A stretch of 64,000 nucleotides of DNA, taken from Vicia villosa. Lineage: Eukaryota; Streptophyta; Magnoliopsida; Fabales; Fabaceae. The notes beneath the pieces were generated by a model. The model was not told the origin of the DNA. It made no database searches and worked only from the letters and a program-made list of their open reading frames with translations. The number at the start of each line of letters is the position of its first letter. Positions within the stretch are counted from its first letter, which is position 1. Below are positions 10,629 through 20,739 of the stretch, one piece after another. A program made the translations under genes and the position numbers. The stretch covers positions 235,391,761-235,455,760 of the forward strand of contig NC_081180.1 of the NCBI RefSeq assembly GCF_029867415.1, given 5' to 3'.

Positions 10629-12548
10629 ATGGTTGATGAAAGTGAAAAGTCTACACCTGCATCTACATCTGGCTCTGCTGAACAACACAACGGTAACAAT
10701 GGTTATACTAGACCGCCGGTATTTGATGGTGAAAACTTTGAATACTGGAAAGATAAACTGGAAAGTTACTTTCTTGGTCTAGATGGTGATCTATGGGATC
10801 TTCTGATGGATGGTTACAAACATCCAGTAAATGCCAGTGGCGTAAAGCTGACAAGGCAAGAAATGAACGATGATCAGAAGAAGCTTTTCAGGAATCATCA
10901 TAAATGCAGAACTGTTTTGCTGAATGCTATCTCTCATGCTGAGTATGAGAAGATATCTAACAGGGAAACGGCCTATGACATATATGAGTCCTTGAAAATG
11001 ACTCATGAAGGAAATGCTCAAGTCAAGGAGACTAAAGCTCTCGCTTTAATCCAGAAGTATGAAGCCTTCAAGATGGAGGATGATGAAGACATTGAAAAGA
11101 TGTTTTCAAGATTTCAAACTCTTACTGCTGGATTGAGAGTTCTTGACAAGGGATACACCAAGCCTGATCACGTAAAGAAGATCATCAGAAGCTTACCCAG
11201 AAGATGGGGTCCTATGGTGACTGCATTCAAGATCGCAAAGAATCTGAATGAAGTTTCTCTGGAAGAACTTATCAGTGCCTTGAGAAGTCATGAAATAGAG
11301 CTGGACGCAAATGAGCCTCAAAAGAAAGGTAAGTCTATTGCATTAAAATCCAATATCAAGAAATGCACTAACGCTTTTCAGGCTAGAGAAGAAGATCCTG
11401 AAGAATCAGAATCTGAAGAAGAAGATGAACTGTCCTTGATCTCCAGAAGGCTGAATCAACTCTGGAAGAACAAGCAAAGGAAGTTCAGAAGCGTCAGAAG
11501 TTCAAAGAAATTTGAACGTGGAGAATCTTCTGATGACAGAAGATTTGACAAGAAGAAGGTCATGTGCTATGAATGCAATGAGCCTGGACACTTCAAGAAT
11601 GAATGTCCAAAATTTCAGAAGGAAAATCCCAAGAAGAAGTTTCATAAGAAGAAAGGTCTTATGGCAACCTGGGATGAGTCAGAAGATGAGTCAGACTTTG
11701 AAGATGAGCAGGCTAACTGTGCGCTGATGGCGACAGAAGATGACGGATCAGAATCTACATCAGAATCAGATTCTGAAGAGGTATTTTCTGAACTTACTAG
11801 AGATGAGTTAGTTTCCGGTCTAACTGAACTTCTGGAACTCAAGTCTCAGATCAGTCTCAAATACAAAAAGCTGAAAAAGCTATTTGAATTTGAAACAAAG
11901 AAGCTTGAGTTGGAGAATTCTGAATTAAAAGAAAAACTTTTAAAATTATCCAATAATGTTGGATCTCCTTCTGATTCAGAAAAATCCACTCCTAGTCTAA
12001 ACCATATTCTGAAAGAATATGATTTAAGTTTCAGGAAGTTCTTATCTAGAAGTATTGGCAGAAGTCAGCTAGCTTCTATGATATATGCTGTGTCTGGAAA
12101 CAAAAGAGTCGGCATTGGTTTTGAGGGTGAAACCCCATACAAACTTGAACCTGTTGATGAAATGAAATTCACATACAAGCCATTGTATGATCAGTTCAAG
12201 TATGGCCACTCCCATGATATTAGGCACACTTCACATGCTCAAAGTTTTCACATAAGACACACCAAAAAACATGTGACACAACCTAGGAAATATCATGAAA
12301 CTCACATTAAAAATTATCATGCTGTTCCTCCTATTGCTTACAATGTTAAACCCAAGTTCAATCAGAACTTGAGAAAATCTAACAAGAAAGGACCCAAAAA
12401 GATGTGGGTACCTAAGGATAAGATTATTCCTATTGCAGATATCCTTGGCTGCAAAAAGGACAAAGCACAACATGTCGTGGTACCTGGACTCTGGATGCTC
12501 ACGACACATGACAGGAAGAAGGTCTATGTTCCAAGACCTGGTGCTTAA
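10629..12548 (+). CDS. Copia Gag (nucleocapsid) protein, 639 aa
   Basis: Starts at ATG 10629 in a good context (AAAGATGG). Gag packages the element RNA in cytoplasmic virus-like particles. The N-terminus (about residues 15-60) has the DUF4219-type phrase PPVFDGENFEYWKDKLE. Residues about 130-220 form the UBN2-type capsid region (YEAFKMEDDEDIEKMFSRF, LPRRWGPMVTAF). A CCHC zinc knuckle CYECNEPGHFKNEC is at about residues 313-326 and is followed by Asp/Glu/Ser-rich and coiled-coil stretches. The last ~38 codons overlap pol in another frame. There the reading frame also stays open across the DNA that encodes the protease active site in the pol frame. No stop or frameshift lies within the protein. 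Confidence 0.92.
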   Translation: MVDESEKSTPASTSGSAEQHNGNNGYTRPPVFDGENFEYWKDKLESYFLGLDGDLWDLLMDGYKHPVNASGVKLTRQEMNDDQKKLFRNHHKCRTVLLNAISHAEYEKISNRETAYDIYESLKMTHEGNAQVKETKALALIQKYEAFKMEDDEDIEKMFSRFQTLTAGLRVLDKGYTKPDHVKKIIRSLPRRWGPMVTAFKIAKNLNEVSLEELISALRSHEIELDANEPQKKGKSIALKSNIKKCTNAFQAREEDPEESESEEEDELSLISRRLNQLWKNKQRKFRSVRSSKKFERGESSDDRRFDKKKVMCYECNEPGHFKNECPKFQKENPKKKFHKKKGLMATWDESEDESDFEDEQANCALMATEDDGSESTSESDSEEVFSELTRDELVSGLTELLELKSQISLKYKKLKKLFEFETKKLELENSELKEKLLKLSNNVGSPSDSEKSTPSLNHILKEYDLSFRKFLSRSIGRSQLASMIYAVSGNKRVGIGFEGETPYKLEPVDEMKFTYKPLYDQFKYGHSHDIRHTSHAQSFHIRHTKKHVTQPRKYHETHIKNYHAVPPIAYNVKPKFNQNLRKSNKKGPKKMWVPKDKIIPIADILGCKKDKAQHVVVPGLWMLTTHDRKKVYVPRPGA

Positions 12549-15500
12549 GTCTGGAGGAGAAGTCAAGTTTGGAGGAGATCAGAAGGGCAAGATAATTGGC
12601 TCTGGAACTATAAAGTCTGGTAACTCTCCTTCCATTTCTAATGTACTTCTTGTAGAAGGATTAACACATAACCTCTTATCTATCAGTCAATTGAGTGACA
12701 ATGGTTATGATATAATCTTTAATCAAGAGTCTTGCAAGGCTGTAAATCAGAAGGATGGCTCAATCCTATTTACAGGCAAGAGGAAGAACAACATTTATAA
12801 GACAGATCTGCAAGATCTTATGAGTCAGAAGGTGACTTGTCTTATGTCTGTTTCTGAAGAGCAGTGGGTCTGGCACAGAAGATTAGGTCATGCTAGTTTG
12901 AGAAAGATTTCTCAGATTAACAAACTGGATCTTGTCAGAGGACTCCCTAATCTGAAATTCAAATCAGATGCTCTTTGTGAAGCATGTCAGAAGGGCAAGT
13001 TCTCCAAACCTGCATTCAAGTCCAAGAATGTTGTTTCTACCTCAAGGCCATTAGAACTCTTGCACATTGATCTGTTTGGCCCAGTCAAAACAACATCTGT
13101 CAGAGGGAAGAAATATGGATTAGTCATCGTAGATGATTATAGCCGCTGGACATGGGTAAAATTCTTGAAACACAAGGATGAGTCTCATTCAGTGTTCTTT
13201 GATTTCTGCATTCAGATTCAATCTGAAAAAGAGTGTAAAATCATAAAGGTCAGAAGTGATCATGGTGGTGAATTTGAGAACAGATCCTTTGAAGAATTCT
13301 TCAAAGAAAATGGTATTGCCCATGATTTCTCTTGTCCTAGAACTCCACAGCAAAATGGGGTTGTAGAACGAAAGAATAGGACTCTGCAAGAAATGGCCAG
13401 AACCATGATCAATGAAACCAATATGGCTAAGCATTTCTGGGCAGAAGCAATAAACACTGCATGCTATATTCAGAATAGAATCTCTATCAGACCTATTCTA
13501 AATAAGACTCCTTATGAATTGTGGAAGAATAGAAAGCCCAACATTTCATATTTCCATCCTTTTGGATGTGTATGCTTTATTCTGAACACTAAAGATCATC
13601 TTGGTAAGTTTGATTCCAAAGCTCAAAAATGTTTCCTTCTTGGATATTCTGAACGCTCAAAAGGCTACAGAGTATACAATACTGAAACATTGATTGTAGA
13701 AGAATCAATCAATATCAGGTTTGATGATAAGCTTGGTTCTGAAAAACCAAAGCAGTTTGATAATTTTGCAGATTGTGATATTGACATATCAGAAGTTGTT
13801 GAGCCAAGAAGCAACGCATCAGAAGCAGAGCTTCTCAGAAGCAAAGAATCGGAAAATCAAGTATCAGCTTCTCTGGAGAATCTAAGCATCTCTGAAGAAC
13901 CATCTGTCAGAAGATCATCCAGACTCATCTCTGATCATTCAGAAGATGTCATTCTTGGAAAGAAGGATGATCCAATCAGAACAAGAGCATTCCTTAAGAA
14001 CAATGCAGACTGTCAATTAGGTCTTGTATCTTTGATCGAGCCAACTTCTGTTGATCATGCTCTAGAAGATCCAGACTGGATAATTGCTATGCAAGAAGAA
14101 CTGAATCAGTTTACAAGGAATGATGTTTGGGATCTTGTTCCTAGACCAGATGGATTCAATATAATCGGTACAAAATGGGTCTTCAGAAACAAGCTCAGTG
14201 AGAAAGGTGAAGTGGTAAGGAACAAAGCCAGACTGGTGGCTCAGGGTTATAGTCAGCAAGAAGGGATTGACTATACAGAAACCTTTGCACCAGTGGCCAG
14301 GTTAGAATCTATTCGTCTATTAATTTCATTTGCCACTCAACATAACATCACTCTCTATCAGATGGATGTTAAGAGTGCCTTCTTAAATGGTTATATAGAT
14401 GAAGAAGTTTATGTCCATCAACCTCCTGGTTTTGAAGACTCTATGTCTCCTAATCATGTTTTTAAACTAAAGAAATCGTTGTATGGATTGAAACAGGCTC
14501 CCAGAGCTTGGTATGAACGCTTAAGTTCTTTCCTTCTGGATAATGGTTTCACTAGAGGAAAAGTGGACACTACTCTCTTTTGTAAAACCTTTAAAAGGGA
14601 TATTTTAATTTGTCAAATATATGTAGATGATATTATTTTTGGAACATCTAATGCTACACTTGGAAAGGAGTTTGCTGAGTCTATGCAGGCTGAGTTTGAA
14701 ATGAGCATGATGGGAGAACTCAAGTATTTCCTTGGAATACAAATAAATCAAACATCAGAAGGAACGTATGTTCACCAAACCAAGTATGTGAAGGAACTTC
14801 TGAAGAAGTTTAATCTTCTAGACTGCAAAGAAGCCAAAACTCCTATGCATCCAACATGCATCCTAGGTAAGGATGAGGTAAGTAAGAAGGTAGATCAGAA
14901 GTTATACAGAGGTATGATTGGATCTCTTCTATATTTGACTGCTTCTAGACCTGACATTCTGTTCAGTGTTTGTTTGTGTGCTAGATTCCAATCAGATCCT
15001 AGAGAATCTCATTTAACTGCTGTTAAGAGAATTCTAAGGTATCTGAAAGGTACTACTAATGTTGGCTTAGTTTACAGAAAATCTAAAGAATACAACTTAG
15101 TAGGATTCTGCGATGCTGACTATGCTGGAGACAGAATTGAAAGAAAAAGTACTTCAGGAAGTTGCCAATTTCTTGGAAGTCATTTGATCTCTTGGTATAG
15201 CAAGAAGCAAGCAACTATTGCTCTATCAACAACAGAAGCAGAATATGTCGCTGCTGCTGGTTGTAGTACACAGATGCTCTGGATGAAGAGTCAGTTAGAA
15301 GATTATCAGATATATGAGAGTAACATTCCTATATTCTGTGATAATACTTCTGCTATATGTTTATCTAAGAATCCCATTCTTCATTCAAAGGCTAAACATA
15401 TTGAGATTAAACATCATTTCATAAGGGACTATGTTCAGAAGGGTGTTATATCTTTAAACTTTGTTGATACAGACCATCAATGGGCTGATATCTTTACAAA

Positions 15501-15567
15501 ACCCCTGGCTGAAGATAGGTTTAAGTTCATTCTGAAGAACATCAGTATGGATTTATGCCCAGAATGA
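12434..15567 (+). CDS. Copia Pol polyprotein (protease-integrase-RT-RNase H)
   Basis: One uninterrupted frame of about 1040 codons, +1 relative to gag and overlapping its end by roughly 115 nt. There is no ATG at the start (position 12433 opens with TTG), so expression needs recoding or the frame change is an indel. Domains in order: aspartic protease with WYLDSGCSRHM (catalytic Asp codon 12487); GAG-pre-integrase HRRLGHAS (about 12871) with CEACQKGKF; integrase core with HIDLFGP (about 13063), RSDHGGEFEN (about 13252) and NGVVERKNR (about 13354); RT with YQMDVKSAFLNG, YGLKQAPRAWYE and YVDDIIFG (14620-14643); RNase H with DADYAGD, STTEAEYVAA and DNTSAICLSKNP. All catalytic residues I can check are present. 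Confidence 0.93.
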
Positions 15568-16029
15568 GAAGATAAGAAGTTCTTATGTATGAGTATCTTC
15601 TGAAATGAAAATGGATTATTTTCTAATCAGAAGTTCTGATTGAAATCTTTTAGAAATTATGATTCGGTTATTACTAACGTTTCATTGTCTAACTTGATTC
15701 AGAACCTCTTTTAAAGCAAAACAGCTGTAACGTTTTATCTCGGGATGGTAAACCTGTCGTTACTATTCATGGATAAGCGCGCGTGCAGTTGAAGGGACGC
15801 CGACCATAGGTAACTGTGCTAGTCACCTCATCTGTCTTTATTATCTCTCCTCATGTCACGTAACATTAAATGCTACCCATCATTTGTTTCATTTTATTTT
15901 CTTTTAAATACTCTTCAAACGCTTCTCTTTCCCTCTTATAATTTTTCTATTACACTCTGTCTTTGTTTTCCTTCTCTATCTTTTTGCATTCATATCAAAC
16001 CCTAGCTGTTCATTATCTGCAAATCCATT

Positions 16030-16425
16030 ATGAACTCTTCATCAAGCCCAGGAAACCATGAAAATGATCAAAACAAAAAGAGAAAAGCTGTTGAAACATC
16101 TCCTTCCAAACCCAAAAAGATAAAGATCACCTATGACCCTCTCAAGGTGAATCCATTCGAAGCAATGTTATCTGGAAACTATTCTAGACGTGTGTTTCAA
16201 CCCCCTGGTGAAAGCCCTCCATCATCTCCATCTTCTTCCTCATCTTTTTACCTTCAAGACTCAACTTCCTCCTCATCTAACTTTTCCTCTCCCTCAACCC
16301 ATTCCAAAGAAATCTCCTCATCTTCACCTGCTGAGAATGTTGTCTCTGATAAAGATTGTGGAAGATCTGCATCAGAACCAAGTCTCCCTGACCCCTCGCC
16401 TGGAAGCCCAAGAAGCAGTCAATGA
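16030..16425 (+). CDS. Short Ser/Pro-rich ORF after pol (putative env-like remnant), 131 aa
   Basis: Opens with ATG at 16030, about 460 nt after pol, in the place where Sireviruses of the SIRE1 group carry an extra ORF often called envelope-like. The product is rich in Ser and Pro and has two basic clusters near the N-terminus (NKKRK and KPKKIK) that could act as nuclear-localisation signals. I see no signal peptide and no membrane segment. At 131 residues it is much shorter than the several-hundred-residue SIRE1 ORF, so it is either a truncated version or a different accessory protein. Function unknown. Confidence 0.55.
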   Translation: MNSSSSPGNHENDQNKKRKAVETSPSKPKKIKITYDPLKVNPFEAMLSGNYSRRVFQPPGESPPSSPSSSSSFYLQDSTSSSSNFSSPSTHSKEISSSSPAENVVSDKDCGRSASEPSLPDPSPGSPRSSQ

Positions 16426-17160
16426 TGCGTTTCACTCCTTCATGGCATGCTGGCACAGACTTTGTCTTAGCTAGGGTCTTAGGTTTTGGTCTTAGTAGTT
16501 TTCTTTCCTTGTTGCATCTGCTTGTTAAACATCTTCTCATGTAATATCTTTTGATTATCAATGAAAAGTTTCTTTGCTTTTACATTCCAGTGATTTTATT
16601 TGTCGTTTTATTCATCTGAATCTTTTGATATATTCTTTTTGATGTTATGACAAAAAGGGGGAGAAGATAAATGATAAATGATTTGATTAATCTATCAGTT
16701 GCTGGGTAAAGCTCCCACACATTTACTAACAAGAACTGCAAGTTCTATATGGTTTAAGTGTTTTGCAGGTATAAAGAAGTGAAGAGAATCTTCAAAGCAA
16801 ACACCAGAAGCAAAACCATAAGAAGTGTTATTCTGTAAAAAGAATAAACTCATGGAAACTGAAGCAAGCTGAGTGCTGTCAAGCTTCAGAATCAGAAGCA
16901 CTGATAATAGAATTTGATCCATATTTGTCTATTTGCTCTGACAAAATTCTATTTGCTCTGATACATTATTTTAGCCTATATGGCTCTGATACATATCATG
17001 TGTTCTAATATACATTTTATGTTCTGACTCGTTCATGCTGACTTTTGTCGTTTAGTTTTTGTTCTGTAACATTTCAGGATGTAGAGATGCTCTGATGATG
17101 CTCTGGTACATTCAACAATGTTCTGATACAAATCTAGCATGAAGTGATGTTGGTAGAAAT

Positions 17161-17365
17161 TCAAGTTCTGAAGCTGTCCTAGATGGAAGCAGAAATCAGA
17201 AGCTGTGAATGTTCTGAAGATCAAAGAAACTCAAGTTCTGAAGCTGTCCTAGATGGAAGCAGGAATCAGAAGCTGTGAGTGTTCTAGGGATCTACAGAAA
17301 TTCTAGTTCTGAAGCTGTCCAATGGAAGCAGAAGTCAGAAGCTATGAATTCTCTGAAGACAGAAG
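17161..17365 (+). repeat. 70-71 bp tandem repeat, 3 copies
   Basis: Units start at 17161, 17231 and 17302 with TCAAGTTCTGAAGCTGTCC or a close variant. The third unit is slightly shortened. Confidence 0.85.
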
Positions 17366-17582
17366 CTTATGTGATCGTCTCTACCGAAATAATCAGGGAA
17401 GTCTTTTATTAAAGTTCTTCGAGTATTTATTTCAGGGGGAGATTATTTATCTCAGGGGGAGATTGTTAATCTCAGGGGGAGACATATTCATATGCTTATG
17501 CTATAGCTGTGTAATTTGTCTTTTGCCGTCTGCTCTTTCTGATCGCAAATTCATATCATTTATATATGTTTTTGTCATCATC

Positions 17583-17596
17583 AAAAAGGGGGAGAT
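17583..17596 (+). promoter_or_regulatory. Polypurine tract of copia element
   Basis: AAAAAGGGGGAGAT directly abuts the 3' LTR start and would prime plus-strand DNA synthesis. Confidence 0.8.
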
Positions 17597-18802
17597 TGTT
17601 AGAACAAGATTTGTTCTGATCAATTATCTTAGTTTTAATGATAACAATAATATGAATTTTGCTTAAGATAATATGGTACTCTAATCCAATGCAATTTCCT
17701 TTTCAGGAAATATATAAAGAGTACGCATAATTCAGCGCTCAGAAGCTTTGTCTCAAGGGTTCAGCATGCAACATCAGAACATGGTCTGGCAAGACATCAG
17801 AAGATGGTCGAAGCAGAATCAGAACATGGGTCTATGGAAGCATCAGAAGAACAAGAGAACAGAAGCACTGAAGTTCTGATGGTATCACGCTCAGAAGCAC
17901 TTCAAGGTCAGAAGATCAGAAGATGCTTTGCACCAAGCTGTTTGACTCTGATGATATTCAAACGTTGTATTCACAAACATCAGATCAGAAGGAAGTACAA
18001 GTGGCAAGCTACGCTGACTGACAAAAGGAACGTTAAAAGCTATTATAGGCTACGTCAGTAGACACAGCGTGAACAAGGCTCGAGGTAGTTGACAAAAGCG
18101 TATAACATTAAATGCGATGCTGTACGGAACACGCAAAGCATTAAATGCACTCAACGGTCATCTTCTCCAACGCCTATAAATATGAAGTTCTGATGAGAAG
18201 CAAGGTTAACGATTCTGCACAAAAACAACTCATATTAACTTGCTGAAACTCTGTTCAACTCAAAGCTCAGAATCTTCATCTTCATCAAAGCTCACTACAT
18301 TGCTGTTGTAATATATTAGTGAGATTAAGCTTAAACGTTAAGAGAAATATCACAGTTTGTGATTATAGCTTTTAAGAAGCAATTGTAATACTCTTAGAAT
18401 TGATTACATTAAGTTGTAAGGAACTAGAGTGATCGTGTGGATCAGAATACTCTAGGAAGTCTTAGAGGTTATCTAAGCAGGTTGTAACTAGAGTGATCGT
18501 GTGGATTAGTATACTCTAGAAAGTCTTAGAGGGTATCTAAGCAGTTGTTCCTGGAGTGATCAGTGTGTGATCAGAAGACTCTGGAAGACTTAGTTGCTGA
18601 CTAAGTGGAGAACCATTGTAATCCGTGCGATTAGTGGATTAAATCCTCAGTTGAGGTAAATCATCTCTGCGGGGGTGGACTGGAGTAGTTTAGTTAACAA
18701 CGAACCAGGATAAAAATAACTGTGCAATTTATTTTTATCTGTCAAGTTTTTAAAGCTACACTTATTCAAACCCCCCCTTTCTAAGTGTTTTTCTATCCTT
18801 CA
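17597..18802 (+). repeat. Copia 3' LTR, shared with a second partial element
   Basis: Same length as the 5' LTR with six substitutions. Instead of a target duplication it is followed by a primer-binding site and the beginning of gag, so it acts as 3' LTR of the upstream element and 5' LTR of a truncated downstream one. Confidence 0.92.
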
Positions 18803-19077
18803 ATTGGCATCAGAGCGCCGGTTCTAAGGTGCAAGCACTTAACCGTGTTTAGAAAAGATTCAGGAAGAGAAAAACGCTTCAGTAAAAGATGGTTGATGAA
18901 AGTGAAAAGTCTACACCTGCATCTACATCTGGCTCTGCTGAACAACACAACGGTAACAATGGTTATACTAGACCGCCGGTATTTGATGGTGAAAACTTTG
19001 AATACTGGAAAGATAAACTGGAAAGTTACTTTCTTGGTCTAGATGGTGATCTATGGGATCTTGATGGTGAAAACTTT
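18803..19077 (+). mobile_element. Truncated second copia internal region (PBS plus first ~57 gag codons)
   Basis: Sequence 18803-19062 matches 10543-10802 with no difference I can see, including the primer-binding site (18805-18816) and the gag start (ATG 18889). It breaks off after GATCTATGGGATCTT. The junction carries a 17-nt copy (19061-19077) of gag sequence found 78 bp upstream (18983-18999), after which unrelated AT-rich DNA begins. The copied bases close the frame within a few codons. Confidence 0.9.
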
Positions 19078-20063
19078 TAATTTTATTTGTTGCTTCATAT
19101 ATTAATTAAATTTTTATTTTTGTTGGAATAAATAGTCTTGCTTTATATATTGATTCAAATAAAAATTTATTTTTTGAAGTTGCTGTTGAATGTGAGTTGC
19201 CTTATGTATTTCCCAAATAATAATTATTGATTTTAATTTAAAAAGATTATATTAAAAATTCTAATATTTTAAAAAAATGTATATCTCAAACGAGACATGA
19301 AGTTATAGATCAAATTATTGATTATTTTTTTCCATAAACAATGGAATTAATCAACGAAGTATAAGGCATACTCCAACCACCATACAAAAGAGGAAAACTC
19401 CTACGGCTCGAAACAAGCGAGCGGTAAAATATTCCAATAATGAAAATTACAAAGATCTCTTAACTTGTATTTAGCTAAAAGCCAATTCCAAGAAGAAAGG
19501 ATTATAACCGTCATACATTCGGAAAACATAAAACGGTCTTGCTTGAAGATAATAGCGTTTCGCTTCAACCATAAAGCCCAAAGCGTTGCCAACCAAATAG
19601 TCGCCATAATATTCCTCTTGGACAAACACTTCACTTTATTGCAAAAGAGAAAGAAATTAAGGAACTCCTTGAAAGAAAGATCCGATCAAATTATTGATTA
19701 TTAACGGGACAAAAAGTTACTGATGAATTTTTTTTTAACGGGACATGAAGTTACTTAATGTTGATTATTTATTTCGAAAATAATGATTGTTAATTTTAAT
19801 GAAAAAAATTTATTACAAAAATATATATCTAATATTCAAAAAACAAAAATAAATGTAGATTTGAAACTGGACATGAAATTATTGACTAAAATATTAATTA
19901 TCAACGGGACATGAAGTTACTGATCAAAATATTTTTTTATTAATTATACCTTCAATTATTATTTTTTCAAGGGTAACCAGAAATTTTTTATTAAAAAATA
20001 TATATCTGAAACAAATGCGCGTCCCGTACCAGAACCCGTCCGAACGCACGGGTTTGTTACTAG
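19078..20063 (+). mobile_element. Non-autonomous Helitron, 3' part
   Basis: The 3' end carries a 7-bp stem (AACCCGT 20033-20039 with ACGGGTT 20048-20054, 8-nt loop), then 5 spacer bases and CTAG at 20060-20063. The next base is T, as expected for Helitron insertion between A and T. The body is AT-rich and repeats the phrase AACGGGACATGAAGTTACT in degenerate form (about 19292, 19703, 19738, 19904). No helicase or Rep gene is present. The left end is not recognisable and was probably lost at the junction with the copia fragment. Confidence 0.6.
19327..19683 (-). mobile_element. 5'-truncated LINE insertion with 19-nt TSD
   Basis: Two copies of a 19-nt sequence (19308-19326 and 19684-19702, beginning GATCAAATTATTG) flank about 357 bp. 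A short T run follows the left copy, which is the poly(A) tail of an element on the minus strand. The minus frame from 19634 encodes the C-terminal LINE ORF2 phrases WLATLWALWLKRNAIIF and SSWNWLLAKYK, found after the zf-RVT domain in plant LINEs. Removing the insert restores the Helitron repeat phrase. Confidence 0.85.
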
Positions 20064-20476
20064 TTATGACTAATTCCAATAAAATCAGAGGTGTTCAAGA
20101 TGTAACCAATTCTATAAAAAAATTTATTAACCTAATCAAATCAAATCGAAAACTACAAAATATGTATTTAGTTCAGATGTATTTTGGTTATTTTCTAACA
20201 AAATTGTATTGTTTGGTTTTGCAGTTTGTATTTTGCAAATCGAACCAAATCAAACTGTAATGTGTTACAAAATCTTACAAATTATTATCATAATGATTCA
20301 TTAATTTAATCGAACATCTCAAAATAACACTTCATTTGGCTAAAAAAAAAATTTGACCATTTAATACCACTTTAAAAATATGATAAATAAAAGTAAGAAA
20401 ATGTTTATATTGAAATATATCATATTTGACACAAAAATATATCATATTATTGTAAACCAAGAAAGTTTTTAAAAAA
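20064..20476. other. AT-rich flank without gene
   Basis: No coding, repeat end or regulatory signal seen between the Helitron 3' terminus and the LINE ORF1 fragment. Confidence 0.5.
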
Positions 20477-20739
20477 ATGGAGTGGCAGAGAGAGAAAGCG
20501 TTTGTTTCTCTTCCTTCTCTCTAGTATTCTGGCGACTTCAAGAGTCCGTCCGATGGGGTGGCAGAGAGTTCAAAGAAAAGGTTTTCGCAAGGAGGTCACA
20601 AAGTGGGATGTTTTTCCGTATGGAAAGTTGCAGAAAGACTTAGCGGTGGAGGTTAATTCTTTCTTCTTTTTCAGAGTTTCCTGATAGAATGATGAGTATG
20701 GATATTTTCAAGTTGTTTGGGTGCGTTGGGGATGTAGCG
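20477..20739 (+). pseudogene. LINE ORF1 N-terminal fragment (RRM-type)
   Basis: After a purine-rich leader, one frame reads GWQRVQRKGFRKEVTKW and then EVNSFFFFR. A shifted frame continues FPDRMMSMDIFKLFGCVGDV. Together these match the start of the RNA-recognition-motif domain of plant LINE ORF1 proteins (FFF..FP....DIF..F..VG.V). A one-base frameshift lies near 20680 and an early stop near 20522, so it is dead. It is cut off at 20740 by an LTR that starts TGTAACACC. It is a separate LINE from the one at 4200-9336. Confidence 0.6.

Larger units (their letters stand above)
16426..17596 (+). other. Copia 3' non-coding region with multiplied polypurine tracts
   Basis: Contains a polypurine tract-like AAAAAGGGGGAGAAGAT at 16652-16667. 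A three-copy tandem repeat follows (17161-17365). Then come three CTCAGGGGGAGA-type tracts at 17431, 17451 and 17471, and finally the LTR-adjacent tract AAAAAGGGGGAGAT at 17583-17596. Repeated polypurine units before the 3' LTR are a known Sirevirus trait. Confidence 0.75.
9337..18802 (+). mobile_element. Ty1/copia Sirevirus (SIRE/Maximus-like) element, full length
   Basis: Two 1206-bp LTRs (9337-10542 and 17597-18802) enclose a primer-binding site, gag, pol, a short extra ORF and polypurine tracts. The LTRs differ at 6 positions by eye (0.5%). Under an assumed plant LTR rate of 1.3e-8 per site per year this would be roughly 0.2 million years; that date is inference. The pol order protease-integrase-RT-RNase H defines Ty1/copia. 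The multiplied polypurine tracts and the long region after pol fit Sireviruses. The 5-bp sequence before the 5' LTR is GGGGA. No second copy follows the 3' LTR, because another partial internal region is attached there. Confidence 0.93.
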
